Positions 1 to 5,371 of a stretch of 5,422 nucleotides of DNA are shown piece after piece. The DNA is taken from contig URMK01000128.1 in NCBI GenBank assembly GCA_900548905.1, positions 1 through 5,422 of the forward strand, in the 5' to 3' direction. Origin of the DNA: an uncultured Lachnospiraceae bacterium (GTDB lineage Bacteria > Bacillota > Clostridia > Lachnospirales > Lachnospiraceae). Within the stretch, counting starts at the first letter, position 1; each line of letters begins with the position of its first letter. The notes under the pieces are model-generated. The model saw nothing but the letters and a program-made list of their open reading frames with translations, did no database searches and was not told the DNA's origin. The translations under genes were made by a program, and so were the position numbers.

Positions 1-146
1 GCCCTGTTAATACTTGTGATTTTTCGGCAGAAACTGCCAGAATGTGCGAATGCACGGGTTAAAATTTACCTCTGACTGTGAGGTATAAAATAGGTAAGAA
101 TATAATTATGATACTTTAGTATTGGCAGAAAGTCAACTCCTCTTTT

Positions 147-176
147 CCGGTACCATCATGCCCGGTACCGTCATGT
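147..176. repeat. Two-copy imperfect 15-bp tandem repeat
   Basis: CCGGTACCATCATGC (147-161) is followed immediately by CCGGTACCGTCATGT (162-176), differing at two positions. Each unit begins with CCGGTACC, which contains the palindrome GGTACC. The repeat lies about 90 bp upstream of the operon's -35 box. It could be a pair of regulator sites or simply a local duplication; the sequence does not decide between them. Confidence 0.6.
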
Positions 177-262
177 CATTGGTTATTATTCTACGTTCCC
201 CCGTATAGTATTATCTGTTTTACATGATATCTTCTTTTTAAAAATAAATATTATTTTCACTA

Positions 263-291
263 TTGACTTTAACAATATTAAAGTATATATT
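263..291 (+). promoter_or_regulatory. Sigma-A-type promoter for the HTH/membrane operon
   Basis: The -35 box TTGACT (263-268, 5 of 6 consensus bases) is separated by exactly 17 bp from the -10 box TATATT (286-291, 5 of 6). The surroundings are strongly AT-rich. Transcription should start near 298, giving a leader of only about 20 nt. That leader contains the ribosome binding site GAGGAG (307-312), 5 nt before the ATG at 318. The short leader leaves no room for a riboswitch, so control would have to act at the promoter itself. Confidence 0.75.
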
Positions 292-317
292 TAACATAAT
301 GAAAGTGAGGAGTTCCC

Positions 318-620
318 ATGGCAATCGAAATAGTACCGGAATGGATGCTTAATCTGGATGATGAGGATGTGGCCTTTATGAAAAGGTTTCTTTTGGCCTC
401 CGGCTCGCTTAAGGAAATCGCAAAGCAGTACGGAGTGACCTATCCCACGGTCAGGCTGAGGCTGGATAAGCTGATCCAGAAGATCATGCTCAGTGAAGGA
501 GCAGAAAAGGATCCTTATATCGCTCTCATCAAACGTCTTGCCATAAACGAACGGCTGGATTTTGATACCGCCAAAATACTGATAAACGAATATAAAAAAA
601 TGCACAGGGAGGAATTATAA
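318..620 (+). CDS. DUF2089-like helix-turn-helix protein lacking a zinc ribbon
   Basis: This is a 100-aa probable DNA-binding protein with no enzymatic motif. It opens with PEWML (7-11) and an acidic helix. A helix-turn-helix follows at about residues 28-56 (GSLKEIAKQYGVTYPTVRLR, then LDKLIQKI). The 'L.E.A...GVTYPTVR.RLD.LI' pattern matches my memory of the DNA-binding part of DUF2089-family proteins. Longer members carry an N-terminal Cys-rich zinc ribbon; this protein has no cysteine at all, so it is the short form. The start is supported by GAGGAG 5 nt upstream and a consensus promoter. It is the first gene of a two-gene operon, with its TAA abutting the ATG of a membrane protein. The likely role is a small transcriptional regulator, perhaps of its own operon; no target is known. 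Family assignment is from recognition, not a search. Confidence 0.75.
   Translation: MAIEIVPEWMLNLDDEDVAFMKRFLLASGSLKEIAKQYGVTYPTVRLRLDKLIQKIMLSEGAEKDPYIALIKRLAINERLDFDTAKILINEYKKMHREEL
607..612 (+). promoter_or_regulatory. Ribosome binding site of the membrane-protein gene
   Basis: GGGAGG lies within the last codons of the HTH gene, 8 nt before the ATG at 621. The upstream TAA occupies 618-620, so the two reading frames touch without overlap. This arrangement indicates translational coupling and a shared mRNA, and it fixes the start of the second gene. Confidence 0.8.
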
Positions 621-953
621 ATGGCAGTTGGTACCCTTATGATATGGATTTCCTTGATCGTTATCCTGCTTGCCGCCGCAGGCGCTATTGTATTGCAGGT
701 CTATTTGTCCGGAAGAGAAAGCCGGATGCCGGGGTTACTGCTTCCCCTTCTTTCCTTTCTTTATTCCCTGTTTTTGGTTTTTAATCTGATTATCACGGAA
801 AACATGTCGGCCTGGAGTATTATCGGACTTATCGCAGGCACCCTGGCGGCCGGCAATCTTTCCACGCTGCTGCTTCTTGTCATTTATTTCATCCGCAGGG
901 ACAAAATAAAACAAAAGAAGCAGCTGGATAAAATGAATATCCAGGATCTGTAA
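621..953 (+). CDS. Small three-helix membrane protein of unknown function
   Basis: This 110-aa protein is mostly hydrophobic, with three predicted membrane segments at about residues 5-29, 38-58 and 65-91. A short basic loop (GRESR, 31-35) separates the first two. The C-terminal tail is strongly basic (RRDKIKQKK, 92-100) and ends in LDKMNIQDL. By the positive-inside rule the tail should be cytoplasmic, which would place the 31-35 loop inside and the N-terminus outside. No catalytic, metal-binding or transporter motif is visible. Its ATG directly follows the stop of the HTH gene and has a good GGAGG, so the two are almost certainly co-expressed. A functional partnership is inferred from that layout: the membrane protein might sense something for, or sequester, the HTH protein. 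I do not recognise a named family. Confidence 0.8.
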   Translation: MAVGTLMIWISLIVILLAAAGAIVLQVYLSGRESRMPGLLLPLLSFLYSLFLVFNLIITENMSAWSIIGLIAGTLAAGNLSTLLLLVIYFIRRDKIKQKKQLDKMNIQDL

Positions 954-989
954 AAGGAAGAAAGCGCACGCTTTCTTCCTTTTACAGAT
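946..989. terminator. Bidirectional intrinsic terminator between convergent genes
   Basis: A perfect 21-bp inverted repeat (946-966 and 969-989) leaves only 2 nt unpaired, in practice a 4-nt loop around GCAC. The core GGAAGAAAGC pairs with GCTTTCTTCC and is flanked by AAAA and TTTT, so each strand's RNA has a stable stem running into a T-run. The left arm includes the TAA stop (951-953) of the membrane-protein gene, so the hairpin begins inside the coding region. On the minus strand it lies about 36 nt past the mannosidase stop. It therefore probably serves both convergent units. Confidence 0.85.
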
Positions 990-1024
990 TGCAGCAGGGC
1001 ATGCCTGCGCAACAGGCGGTGTTG

Positions 1025-3493
1025 TTACCGGATATTGTACACACTTCTGATTCTCAGACCATCCGGTGAGCCTTTCAGGATACGGATTTTCCTTTCACCG
1101 GCGCTCATGTCGAAATAATTATCGTCTAAAAGCATATCATCCGCTTCATTGGTAATTTCCACCCCTCTTGCATAGGCGACGGACTTCACGGTCAGCACAT
1201 CCCCTTCGGCCGTAACGGTAAGCTCCGGATCCGTAAAGCGGTAATGTTTGGGCGCGCAGAAGATGACACAGCCGCCGGAAATGAGTTGTCCGTCCCGATA
1301 GCAGTCATAGCTCACATAGTCCCCATAGGTATCCGCATCCATACAATCCTGCTCTGCAAGCCAGACGCTGGACAGGGGGGCTGCCGTAACCTCTTCTTCC
1401 CCTTCCCGCAGGATCTTTGATTTGCTGTTACGCAGAGCCCATTTCACCAACAGACGCTGCTCCTCCATGGTTTCATTGGCAACACAGAGACGGATGGATT
1501 TTTTTACTTCATAAGGCTCCGCATTGGGATTGGTATCCTGGGTGAGGATCCCTTCCTCGGCGCAGGAAAGCATTACCGGGGCAAAAAACCGTTTTGCATA
1601 ATAATGCAGTGCCTTCCATCTTCCGCAGTAATCTATGGAGGCCCAGCTCGCCACCGGCCAGCAGTCGTTCAGCTGCCAGATGACTGTCCCCATACATCTT
1701 CCCCGGTTTCTCCGGAAATGCTCCACACCGTATCGTATGGCCTCCGCCTGCAAAAGCTGGGAGGCATACAGAGTGGTGTCAAAATCATTGGGATAAAGGA
1801 AGGTCTGTTCCATATAGTTCATGATTTTCCCATTGGCGGTCTGGTTTCGCTGGTGCTTTTCCATAACGTAGGAGAAAATATTCCTGTCCTCCGGTTCGGT
1901 AAAGGTTTCCACTGTCTTCAGGGAAGGGAAGGACTGGAAGCCGAATTCGGACACATAGCGGAAGAAAAACTTCCGGTATTCCGTGATTGGTTTGTTTCCA
2001 TGCCATACATCCCAATAATGGACATCTCCCCGGTTTTCATCATTCGGCTCATCAAAGGCGCCGCCTGAGGAAGGGCTTGCAGGCCAGTAGAAGGTGTTGG
2101 GGTCGTATTCCCTGAGCACTTTGGGAAGGATGTATTCATACATCTTCACATAGTCGCTCTTTTCTTTGGGCCTGGTGACCCACTGTCCCTGTTGGACAAA
2201 CATCTCCATTTCGTTGTTGCCGCACCACAGGCCAAGGGAGGCATGATGGCGGATCCGTTTGATATTATCCACAAATTCCGCCGTGATATCCTGTTCAAAT
2301 TCTTCCGTGAGGTCATAGATCGCGCAGGCGAACATGAAGTCCTCCCATACCACCAGCCCCAGTTCATCACAGGCATCCCAAAAGCCGTCATACGGGTAGT
2401 TGCCGCCGCCCCATACGCGGATGCAGTTAAAGTTGGCATCTCTGGCCTGCTTTAAAAGATCGTAGGTTCTTTCCGGTTTTACCCGGGGCAGGATATTATC
2501 TTCCGGTATGTAATCCGCGCCCATGGCAAAAATGCGGACGCCGTTCACTTCGTGTGCAAACTGCTCGCCGTATTCATCCTTTCCTCTGTGGACGGTCATG
2601 GTACGAAGCCCGATCCGTCTGCTCCAGGTATCCAGCACATGGTCTTCTTTCAGAAGCGCTACGTCCACCTGGTACAAAGGCTGCCTTCCATAGCCGTTAG
2701 GCCACCACAGACGGGGGTTCTCAATAACCGCTTCTTCCGGGCATAGCCCCTCAAAAACTACATTCCCCTCCGGATCCGCCACCTTCATGCGCCAGGTCAG
2801 GCCCTGCAGTTCTTTTTCTTCTCTGCCGAAACGGCAGGAGTGGTTTTCCTTCAACACATCCACATCGATCCGGGCTTTCAGGGAAACCCTGCCGTCCCCG
2901 TGCTCCTGTGAAAGGTATACCCCGTCCAGCCGGGCCGTATCAAAACCGATCAGATCCACGTCCCTCCAGATACCTGCGTCGGGAAGACGGGGACCCCAAT
3001 CCCAGCCGAACATACAGTGGGCCTTACGCAGATAAGGGAAGCCCTTCATGGCATCGGAGCTGCCTTCCATAGGCCGTTCTTCATATGCCTCCCGGATAAA
3101 ACGGGTGGGCGAATGGAGCACTACCTTCAGTTCGTTTCCGGCAGCAAGCAGCAGTTCCTTTACCGGGAATTCCCAGGTGCGGTGCATATTCTTCACACAC
3201 CCGAGAAGCGTTCCGTTCAGGAACACATCCCCAATGGTATCAATACCGTCAAAATGCAGCAGCACGGATTCCCGCCCTAGGATAGCCTCCGGCACGTCAA
3301 AACGGGTAATGTAGGTGAAATCATTGTCCATGATTTTCAGGGCTTTCAGTTCATTGTCCCGGTAATAGGGATCCTCCATCCTTCCGTTATCCAGCAGATC
3401 CTGGTATACGCTTCCCGGTACGGCGGCGGGCAGAAATTCCTCCGTTCCGTTGATGCACATCTGCCAGTTCTCATTCAGCTTCTTAATTTGCAT
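1025..3493 (-). CDS. GH2-family beta-mannosidase, cytoplasmic
   Basis: The product should hydrolyse terminal non-reducing beta-mannosyl residues from short manno-oligosaccharides or Man-beta-GlcNAc-type sugars by the retaining GH2 mechanism. From the preferred start it has 822 aa, typical for bacterial GH2 beta-mannosidases. The N-terminal sugar-binding-like domain includes FGWDWGPRLPDAGIW (162-176). An Ig-like domain follows, then a TIM barrel with CIRVWGGGNY (357-366), the acid/base glutamate in GNNE (E428) and the nucleophile in SEFGFQSFP (E516). WQLNDCWPV (606-614) comes later, then C-terminal Ig-like domains with DDNYFDMSAGE. These motifs separate it from beta-galactosidase and beta-glucuronidase. 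No signal peptide is present, implying an intracellular enzyme fed by uptake. The ATG at 3493 has AAGGAGG 6 nt upstream; an in-frame ATG at 3544 adds 17 Arg-rich residues but has no ribosome site. Exact substrate is not decided here. Confidence 0.93.
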   Translation of the reverse strand: MQIKKLNENWQMCINGTEEFLPAAVPGSVYQDLLDNGRMEDPYYRDNELKALKIMDNDFTYITRFDVPEAILGRESVLLHFDGIDTIGDVFLNGTLLGCVKNMHRTWEFPVKELLLAAGNELKVVLHSPTRFIREAYEERPMEGSSDAMKGFPYLRKAHCMFGWDWGPRLPDAGIWRDVDLIGFDTARLDGVYLSQEHGDGRVSLKARIDVDVLKENHSCRFGREEKELQGLTWRMKVADPEGNVVFEGLCPEEAVIENPRLWWPNGYGRQPLYQVDVALLKEDHVLDTWSRRIGLRTMTVHRGKDEYGEQFAHEVNGVRIFAMGADYIPEDNILPRVKPERTYDLLKQARDANFNCIRVWGGGNYPYDGFWDACDELGLVVWEDFMFACAIYDLTEEFEQDITAEFVDNIKRIRHHASLGLWCGNNEMEMFVQQGQWVTRPKEKSDYVKMYEYILPKVLREYDPNTFYWPASPSSGGAFDEPNDENRGDVHYWDVWHGNKPITEYRKFFFRYVSEFGFQSFPSLKTVETFTEPEDRNIFSYVMEKHQRNQTANGKIMNYMEQTFLYPNDFDTTLYASQLLQAEAIRYGVEHFRRNRGRCMGTVIWQLNDCWPVASWASIDYCGRWKALHYYAKRFFAPVMLSCAEEGILTQDTNPNAEPYEVKKSIRLCVANETMEEQRLLVKWALRNSKSKILREGEEEVTAAPLSSVWLAEQDCMDADTYGDYVSYDCYRDGQLISGGCVIFCAPKHYRFTDPELTVTAEGDVLTVKSVAYARGVEITNEADDMLLDDNYFDMSAGERKIRILKGSPDGLRIRSVYNIR

Positions 3494-3499
3494 CCTGTT

Positions 3500-3506
3500 C
3501 CTCCTT
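3500..3506 (-). promoter_or_regulatory. Ribosome binding site deciding the mannosidase start
   Basis: Read on the minus strand, AAGGAGG ends 6 nt before the ATG at 3493, which begins MQIKKLNENW. The more distal in-frame ATG at 3544 is preceded by a pyrimidine-rich stretch with no Shine-Dalgarno. The shorter start also begins right where GH2 mannosidases usually begin (LNENWQM). Confidence 0.85.
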
Positions 3507-3573
3507 CTTCCTGTCACGGTTCTTCCCCTTTCGCTCTTCCTCATACTGGAAGGGGATCGGCCTTTTTATGTAA

Positions 3574-3588
3574 TTGGTATACTACCAA
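3574..3588. promoter_or_regulatory. Candidate repressor operator upstream of the mannosidase
   Basis: TTGGTA-TAC-TACCAA is a perfect 6-bp inverted repeat around a 3-bp centre, 80 bp upstream of the preferred mannosidase ATG. The TGGT...ACCA outline resembles operators of GntR/HutC-type sugar-responsive repressors; that family assignment is from general knowledge. On the minus strand a possible -10 box, GATAAT (3594-3589), sits immediately upstream. Transcription would then start inside the repeat, a usual place for repressor binding. No good -35 box accompanies it. No such regulator is encoded in the window. Confidence 0.45.
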
Positions 3589-3623
3589 ATTATCACTTCT
3601 GCCCGGCCTTTTCTTCTTTTTTC

Positions 3624-3650
3624 TTGACCGATTATTGTACTATATTGACC
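3624..3650. repeat. Direct repeat TTGACC at 21-bp spacing
   Basis: TTGACC occurs at 3624-3629 and again at 3645-3650, 21 bp apart start to start, or two helical turns, in the gap between the lipoprotein stop and the mannosidase operator. On the minus strand these read GGTCAA and lie upstream of the presumed mannosidase promoter. Same-face direct repeats are typical of activator sites, for example AraC-type. A six-base match is short, so chance is possible. Confidence 0.3.
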
Positions 3651-3662
3651 TGCAGTTTTTGC

Positions 3663-5114
3663 TTAATATCCCAAATCCCTGTCGATCACTGTGCCGTCCA
3701 TGGCGTTAATGGTTAGAAAGCTCTCAAAGGGGCCGCCGAAGGTTTCGGTATACGGTTCGTCGGAATTGGTATGGTTCATTGTCCTTGTTCCCAGGAAATC
3801 CCAGACCGGTACCATAGTCCCTTCCGTAGGATTTCCTTTTTCCATAATACGCATGTAGCCCAGCCGTATTTCCTCGACCTGAAACTTCATATCTATTCCT
3901 GCCTGGACAAAATCGCTGTATTTTTTCTGAATCATTTCCCGGAAAATCTGCTGGATTTCTTCAAAGGGCATGAGAAAAACATATTCATCCGACATATCCG
4001 TTACCGTATAGGGATCCGTCCAGCGGAAGCTTACAAGCCCTTCATCATCATAAACCAGGCTTATATGCTCGTAGGGCCAGGAAGCATTGTTCCCTTCCGC
4101 TGTCGTACCGTCGTTGTTGGTATAGGTAACGGGGATCCCGTCAATCATTCTGGTAAAGTGTACGCCATAGGCATATGCAAGGGGAATCATCTTCCCTTTT
4201 TCCTCGGTATAAGAGGTAAAATATTCCCCGCCGCAGGACTTAAATTCCGTAAGCCCCATCTGCTCCACAGCCTCTGCGGCTTTCTGCTCAATTTCCGCAG
4301 GGGGCGTATCCGGTTTTCCTTCCGTTTCCCCGTCTGCCAGTCCGGGAAGATAGTTGCTTCCCTTACCGGTGTATTCAGTCGAAAAATAAATCCACCTCCA
4401 TGTGGGGGTAATATTATTATCCAGAACCGTAAAATAATCTTTTCCTTCCATGGTCACATAACCCATCAGCATATTTCCGTCCGGATTCCCGTTTTCCACA
4501 GCATTTGTGTCAAACCGGACGACAGGATCGATTTCCCGGATCTGTGCGGTTTCCGGCGCCGCCTCCAGCATAGCCTCGAACTCCGCAATTTTCTTGTCGT
4601 AATCCTTTCCGTCACCGTATTGATCCACATAGGATGCCCCGGATTCCTTTTCTTCTTTCAGAAGGGCAATCCGTTCCTCAATCTCCGCTTTTGTAAAGCC
4701 ATGGGCCGGATCGTTTTCATCCACCACCCTGTCCCAGAGACTGCCGCCCTGCAGGAGCACCCGGTTGACCGCATCATAATCCTCCTGGGTAAAAATCCGG
4801 CTGGTAACGGTTTTCAGCCGGAATCCGTCCGCTGCCGGGATCACCACATTAGCTTTAACCTCTACCTGAATCCGTCCGGTATCGTCGGAAAACTGCAGTT
4901 CGAAAACATCCGGCGCCTGTACCTGCGAAGCAATATTCCCTTCTTTTGCCGTCTGTACAGGAGCGGTGCCGTCCTGGGATTTGGGCACCACCAAATCCTC
5001 CTGCGCGGATTCCGTCTGCCCCGCGGAAACGTCATTCCCCGCCTGACATCCTACCGGAACGGTTAATACAAGACTCATAATTGCTGCCGCCGCAGCCCAT
5101 CTTTTTCCTGCCAT
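3663..5114 (-). CDS. Putative secreted lipoprotein, resembling DUF6034 proteins
   Basis: This 483-aa protein is probably exported and anchored outside the membrane. Residues 1-22 form a signal peptide (K4, R5, then a hydrophobic stretch 7-22) ending in VPVG before C23. The lipobox is atypical, with proline where leucine is usual, so lipidation is likely but not certain. A Ser/Thr/Glu/Gln-rich linker follows to about residue 70, then a folded region. That region includes FTQEDYDAVNRVL (108-120), a charged helical segment (141-185), aromatic-rich strands around 228-246 and 340-366, and a C-terminal FLTINAMDGTVIDRDLGY. The last motif and overall layout recall DUF6034 lipoproteins of Firmicutes, whose function is unknown; this is from memory. 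It lies 169 bp upstream of the mannosidase start on the same strand. No sugar-binding or catalytic signature is visible, so a role in mannan use would be a guess. The start has only a modest purine-rich site (GAGAGGG). Confidence 0.75.
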   Translation of the reverse strand: MAGKRWAAAAAIMSLVLTVPVGCQAGNDVSAGQTESAQEDLVVPKSQDGTAPVQTAKEGNIASQVQAPDVFELQFSDDTGRIQVEVKANVVIPAADGFRLKTVTSRIFTQEDYDAVNRVLLQGGSLWDRVVDENDPAHGFTKAEIEERIALLKEEKESGASYVDQYGDGKDYDKKIAEFEAMLEAAPETAQIREIDPVVRFDTNAVENGNPDGNMLMGYVTMEGKDYFTVLDNNITPTWRWIYFSTEYTGKGSNYLPGLADGETEGKPDTPPAEIEQKAAEAVEQMGLTEFKSCGGEYFTSYTEEKGKMIPLAYAYGVHFTRMIDGIPVTYTNNDGTTAEGNNASWPYEHISLVYDDEGLVSFRWTDPYTVTDMSDEYVFLMPFEEIQQIFREMIQKKYSDFVQAGIDMKFQVEEIRLGYMRIMEKGNPTEGTMVPVWDFLGTRTMNHTNSDEPYTETFGGPFESFLTINAMDGTVIDRDLGY

Positions 5115-5144
5115 CTCTTTTCCCTCTCTTTATCTTTGGAACCG

Positions 5145-5219
5145 TTTACGTTCCTTAATCTGCCGGTTACCGCTTCCGCCGCGTCCCGGCATCCTTACTG
5201 TACCCCGCAGGAACGTAAA
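5145..5219. repeat. 11-bp inverted repeat in the lipoprotein leader
   Basis: TTTACGTTCCT (5145-5155) and AGGAACGTAAA (5209-5219) are perfect reverse complements separated by 53 bp. Both lie between the candidate -10 box and the lipoprotein ATG. In the minus-strand transcript the distal arm would be at or near the 5' end and the proximal arm about 30 nt before the start codon. They could form a leader stem or be two oppositely oriented protein sites. Confidence 0.55.
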
Positions 5220-5220
5220 A

Positions 5221-5250
5221 AGTATACAGCAGTATGTAAACGTTTTGTAA
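5221..5250 (-). promoter_or_regulatory. Candidate promoter of the lipoprotein gene
   Basis: On the minus strand the -10 box TATACT (5226-5221, 5 of 6 consensus bases) is preceded by an 18-bp spacer and a weak -35 box TTACAA (5250-5245, 3 of 6). Transcription would start near 5214, giving a leader of about 100 nt. The weak -35 box suggests dependence on an activator or low basal expression. Confidence 0.45.
5234..5248. promoter_or_regulatory. Candidate catabolite-response element (cre-like)
   Basis: ATGTAAACGTTTTGT matches the Bacillus-type cre consensus WTGNAANCGNWNNCW at every defined position except the penultimate C, which is G here. Its centre is the 8-bp palindrome AAACGTTT (5238-5245). 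It overlaps the spacer and edge of the -35 box of the lipoprotein promoter, where CcpA binding would normally repress. The consensus is from established knowledge; binding is inference. Confidence 0.35.
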
Positions 5251-5371
5251 CTATGGAGGTATGGACGTAACAGTTCAGACGGCCCTTTGTGTCCTGCGGC
5301 TTCCCTCCCCGCTTTTCCCTGGGGCGGCGGTACTGCAAGGTTCCTTACAGGGGGCGCTCTCGCTCGACTAA

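Larger units (their letters stand above)
1..317. other. Non-coding region upstream of the HTH/membrane operon
   Basis: I see no credible gene in these 317 bases. The first 60 bases contain two short hairpins (GGCAG-aaa-CTGCC at 26-38 and GTGC-gaat-GCAC at 44-55). A third inverted repeat, TACCTC/GAGGTA, lies at 67-85 and a fourth, ATACT-tt-AGTAT, at 111-122. A two-copy 15-bp repeat lies at 147-176. Composition becomes very AT-rich from about 220, leading into the promoter at 263-291. None of the small hairpins is followed by a convincing T-run, so I do not call a terminator. The early part may be the tail of a neighbouring transcription unit outside the window. Confidence 0.6.

Noticed and set aside
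1..122. Cluster of small hairpins as a riboswitch or structured RNA
   Set aside because: The stems are only 4-6 bp, no known riboswitch core motif is recognisable, and they lie upstream of the operon promoter rather than in its leader.
291..605. 104-aa minus-strand frame opposite the HTH gene
   Set aside because: It is the reverse complement of a well supported gene with promoter and ribosome site; its start would lie inside the HTH gene and no family resemblance is seen.
1604..3314. Several 60-154-aa frames on both strands within the mannosidase gene
   Set aside because: All overlap a complete, motif-rich GH2 coding region, have no ribosome sites or recognisable domains, and reflect codon bias of the real gene.
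3634..3639. TACAAT on the minus strand as a -10 box for the mannosidase
   Set aside because: The hexamer is good, but at 17-bp spacing the -35 position reads GCAAAA, only 2 of 6 consensus bases, so I did not list it as a promoter.
3595..3662. Possible terminator after the lipoprotein gene
   Set aside because: The A-rich stretch and GGCCGGGC on the minus strand do not form a stable stem followed by a T-run, so read-through toward the mannosidase cannot be excluded.
3450..3716. Plus-strand frames across the gap between lipoprotein and mannosidase
   Set aside because: They are Phe/Leu/Ser-rich translations of pyrimidine-rich regulatory DNA, overlap the ends of both real genes and have no Shine-Dalgarno.
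3771..5066. 431-aa open frame on the plus strand opposite the lipoprotein gene
   Set aside because: It is long, but the predicted protein is an unstructured mix rich in Phe, His, Arg and Ile with no recognisable domain, and its ATG lacks a Shine-Dalgarno. The minus-strand frame has a signal peptide, a coherent fold pattern and a promoter, so this is an antisense shadow.
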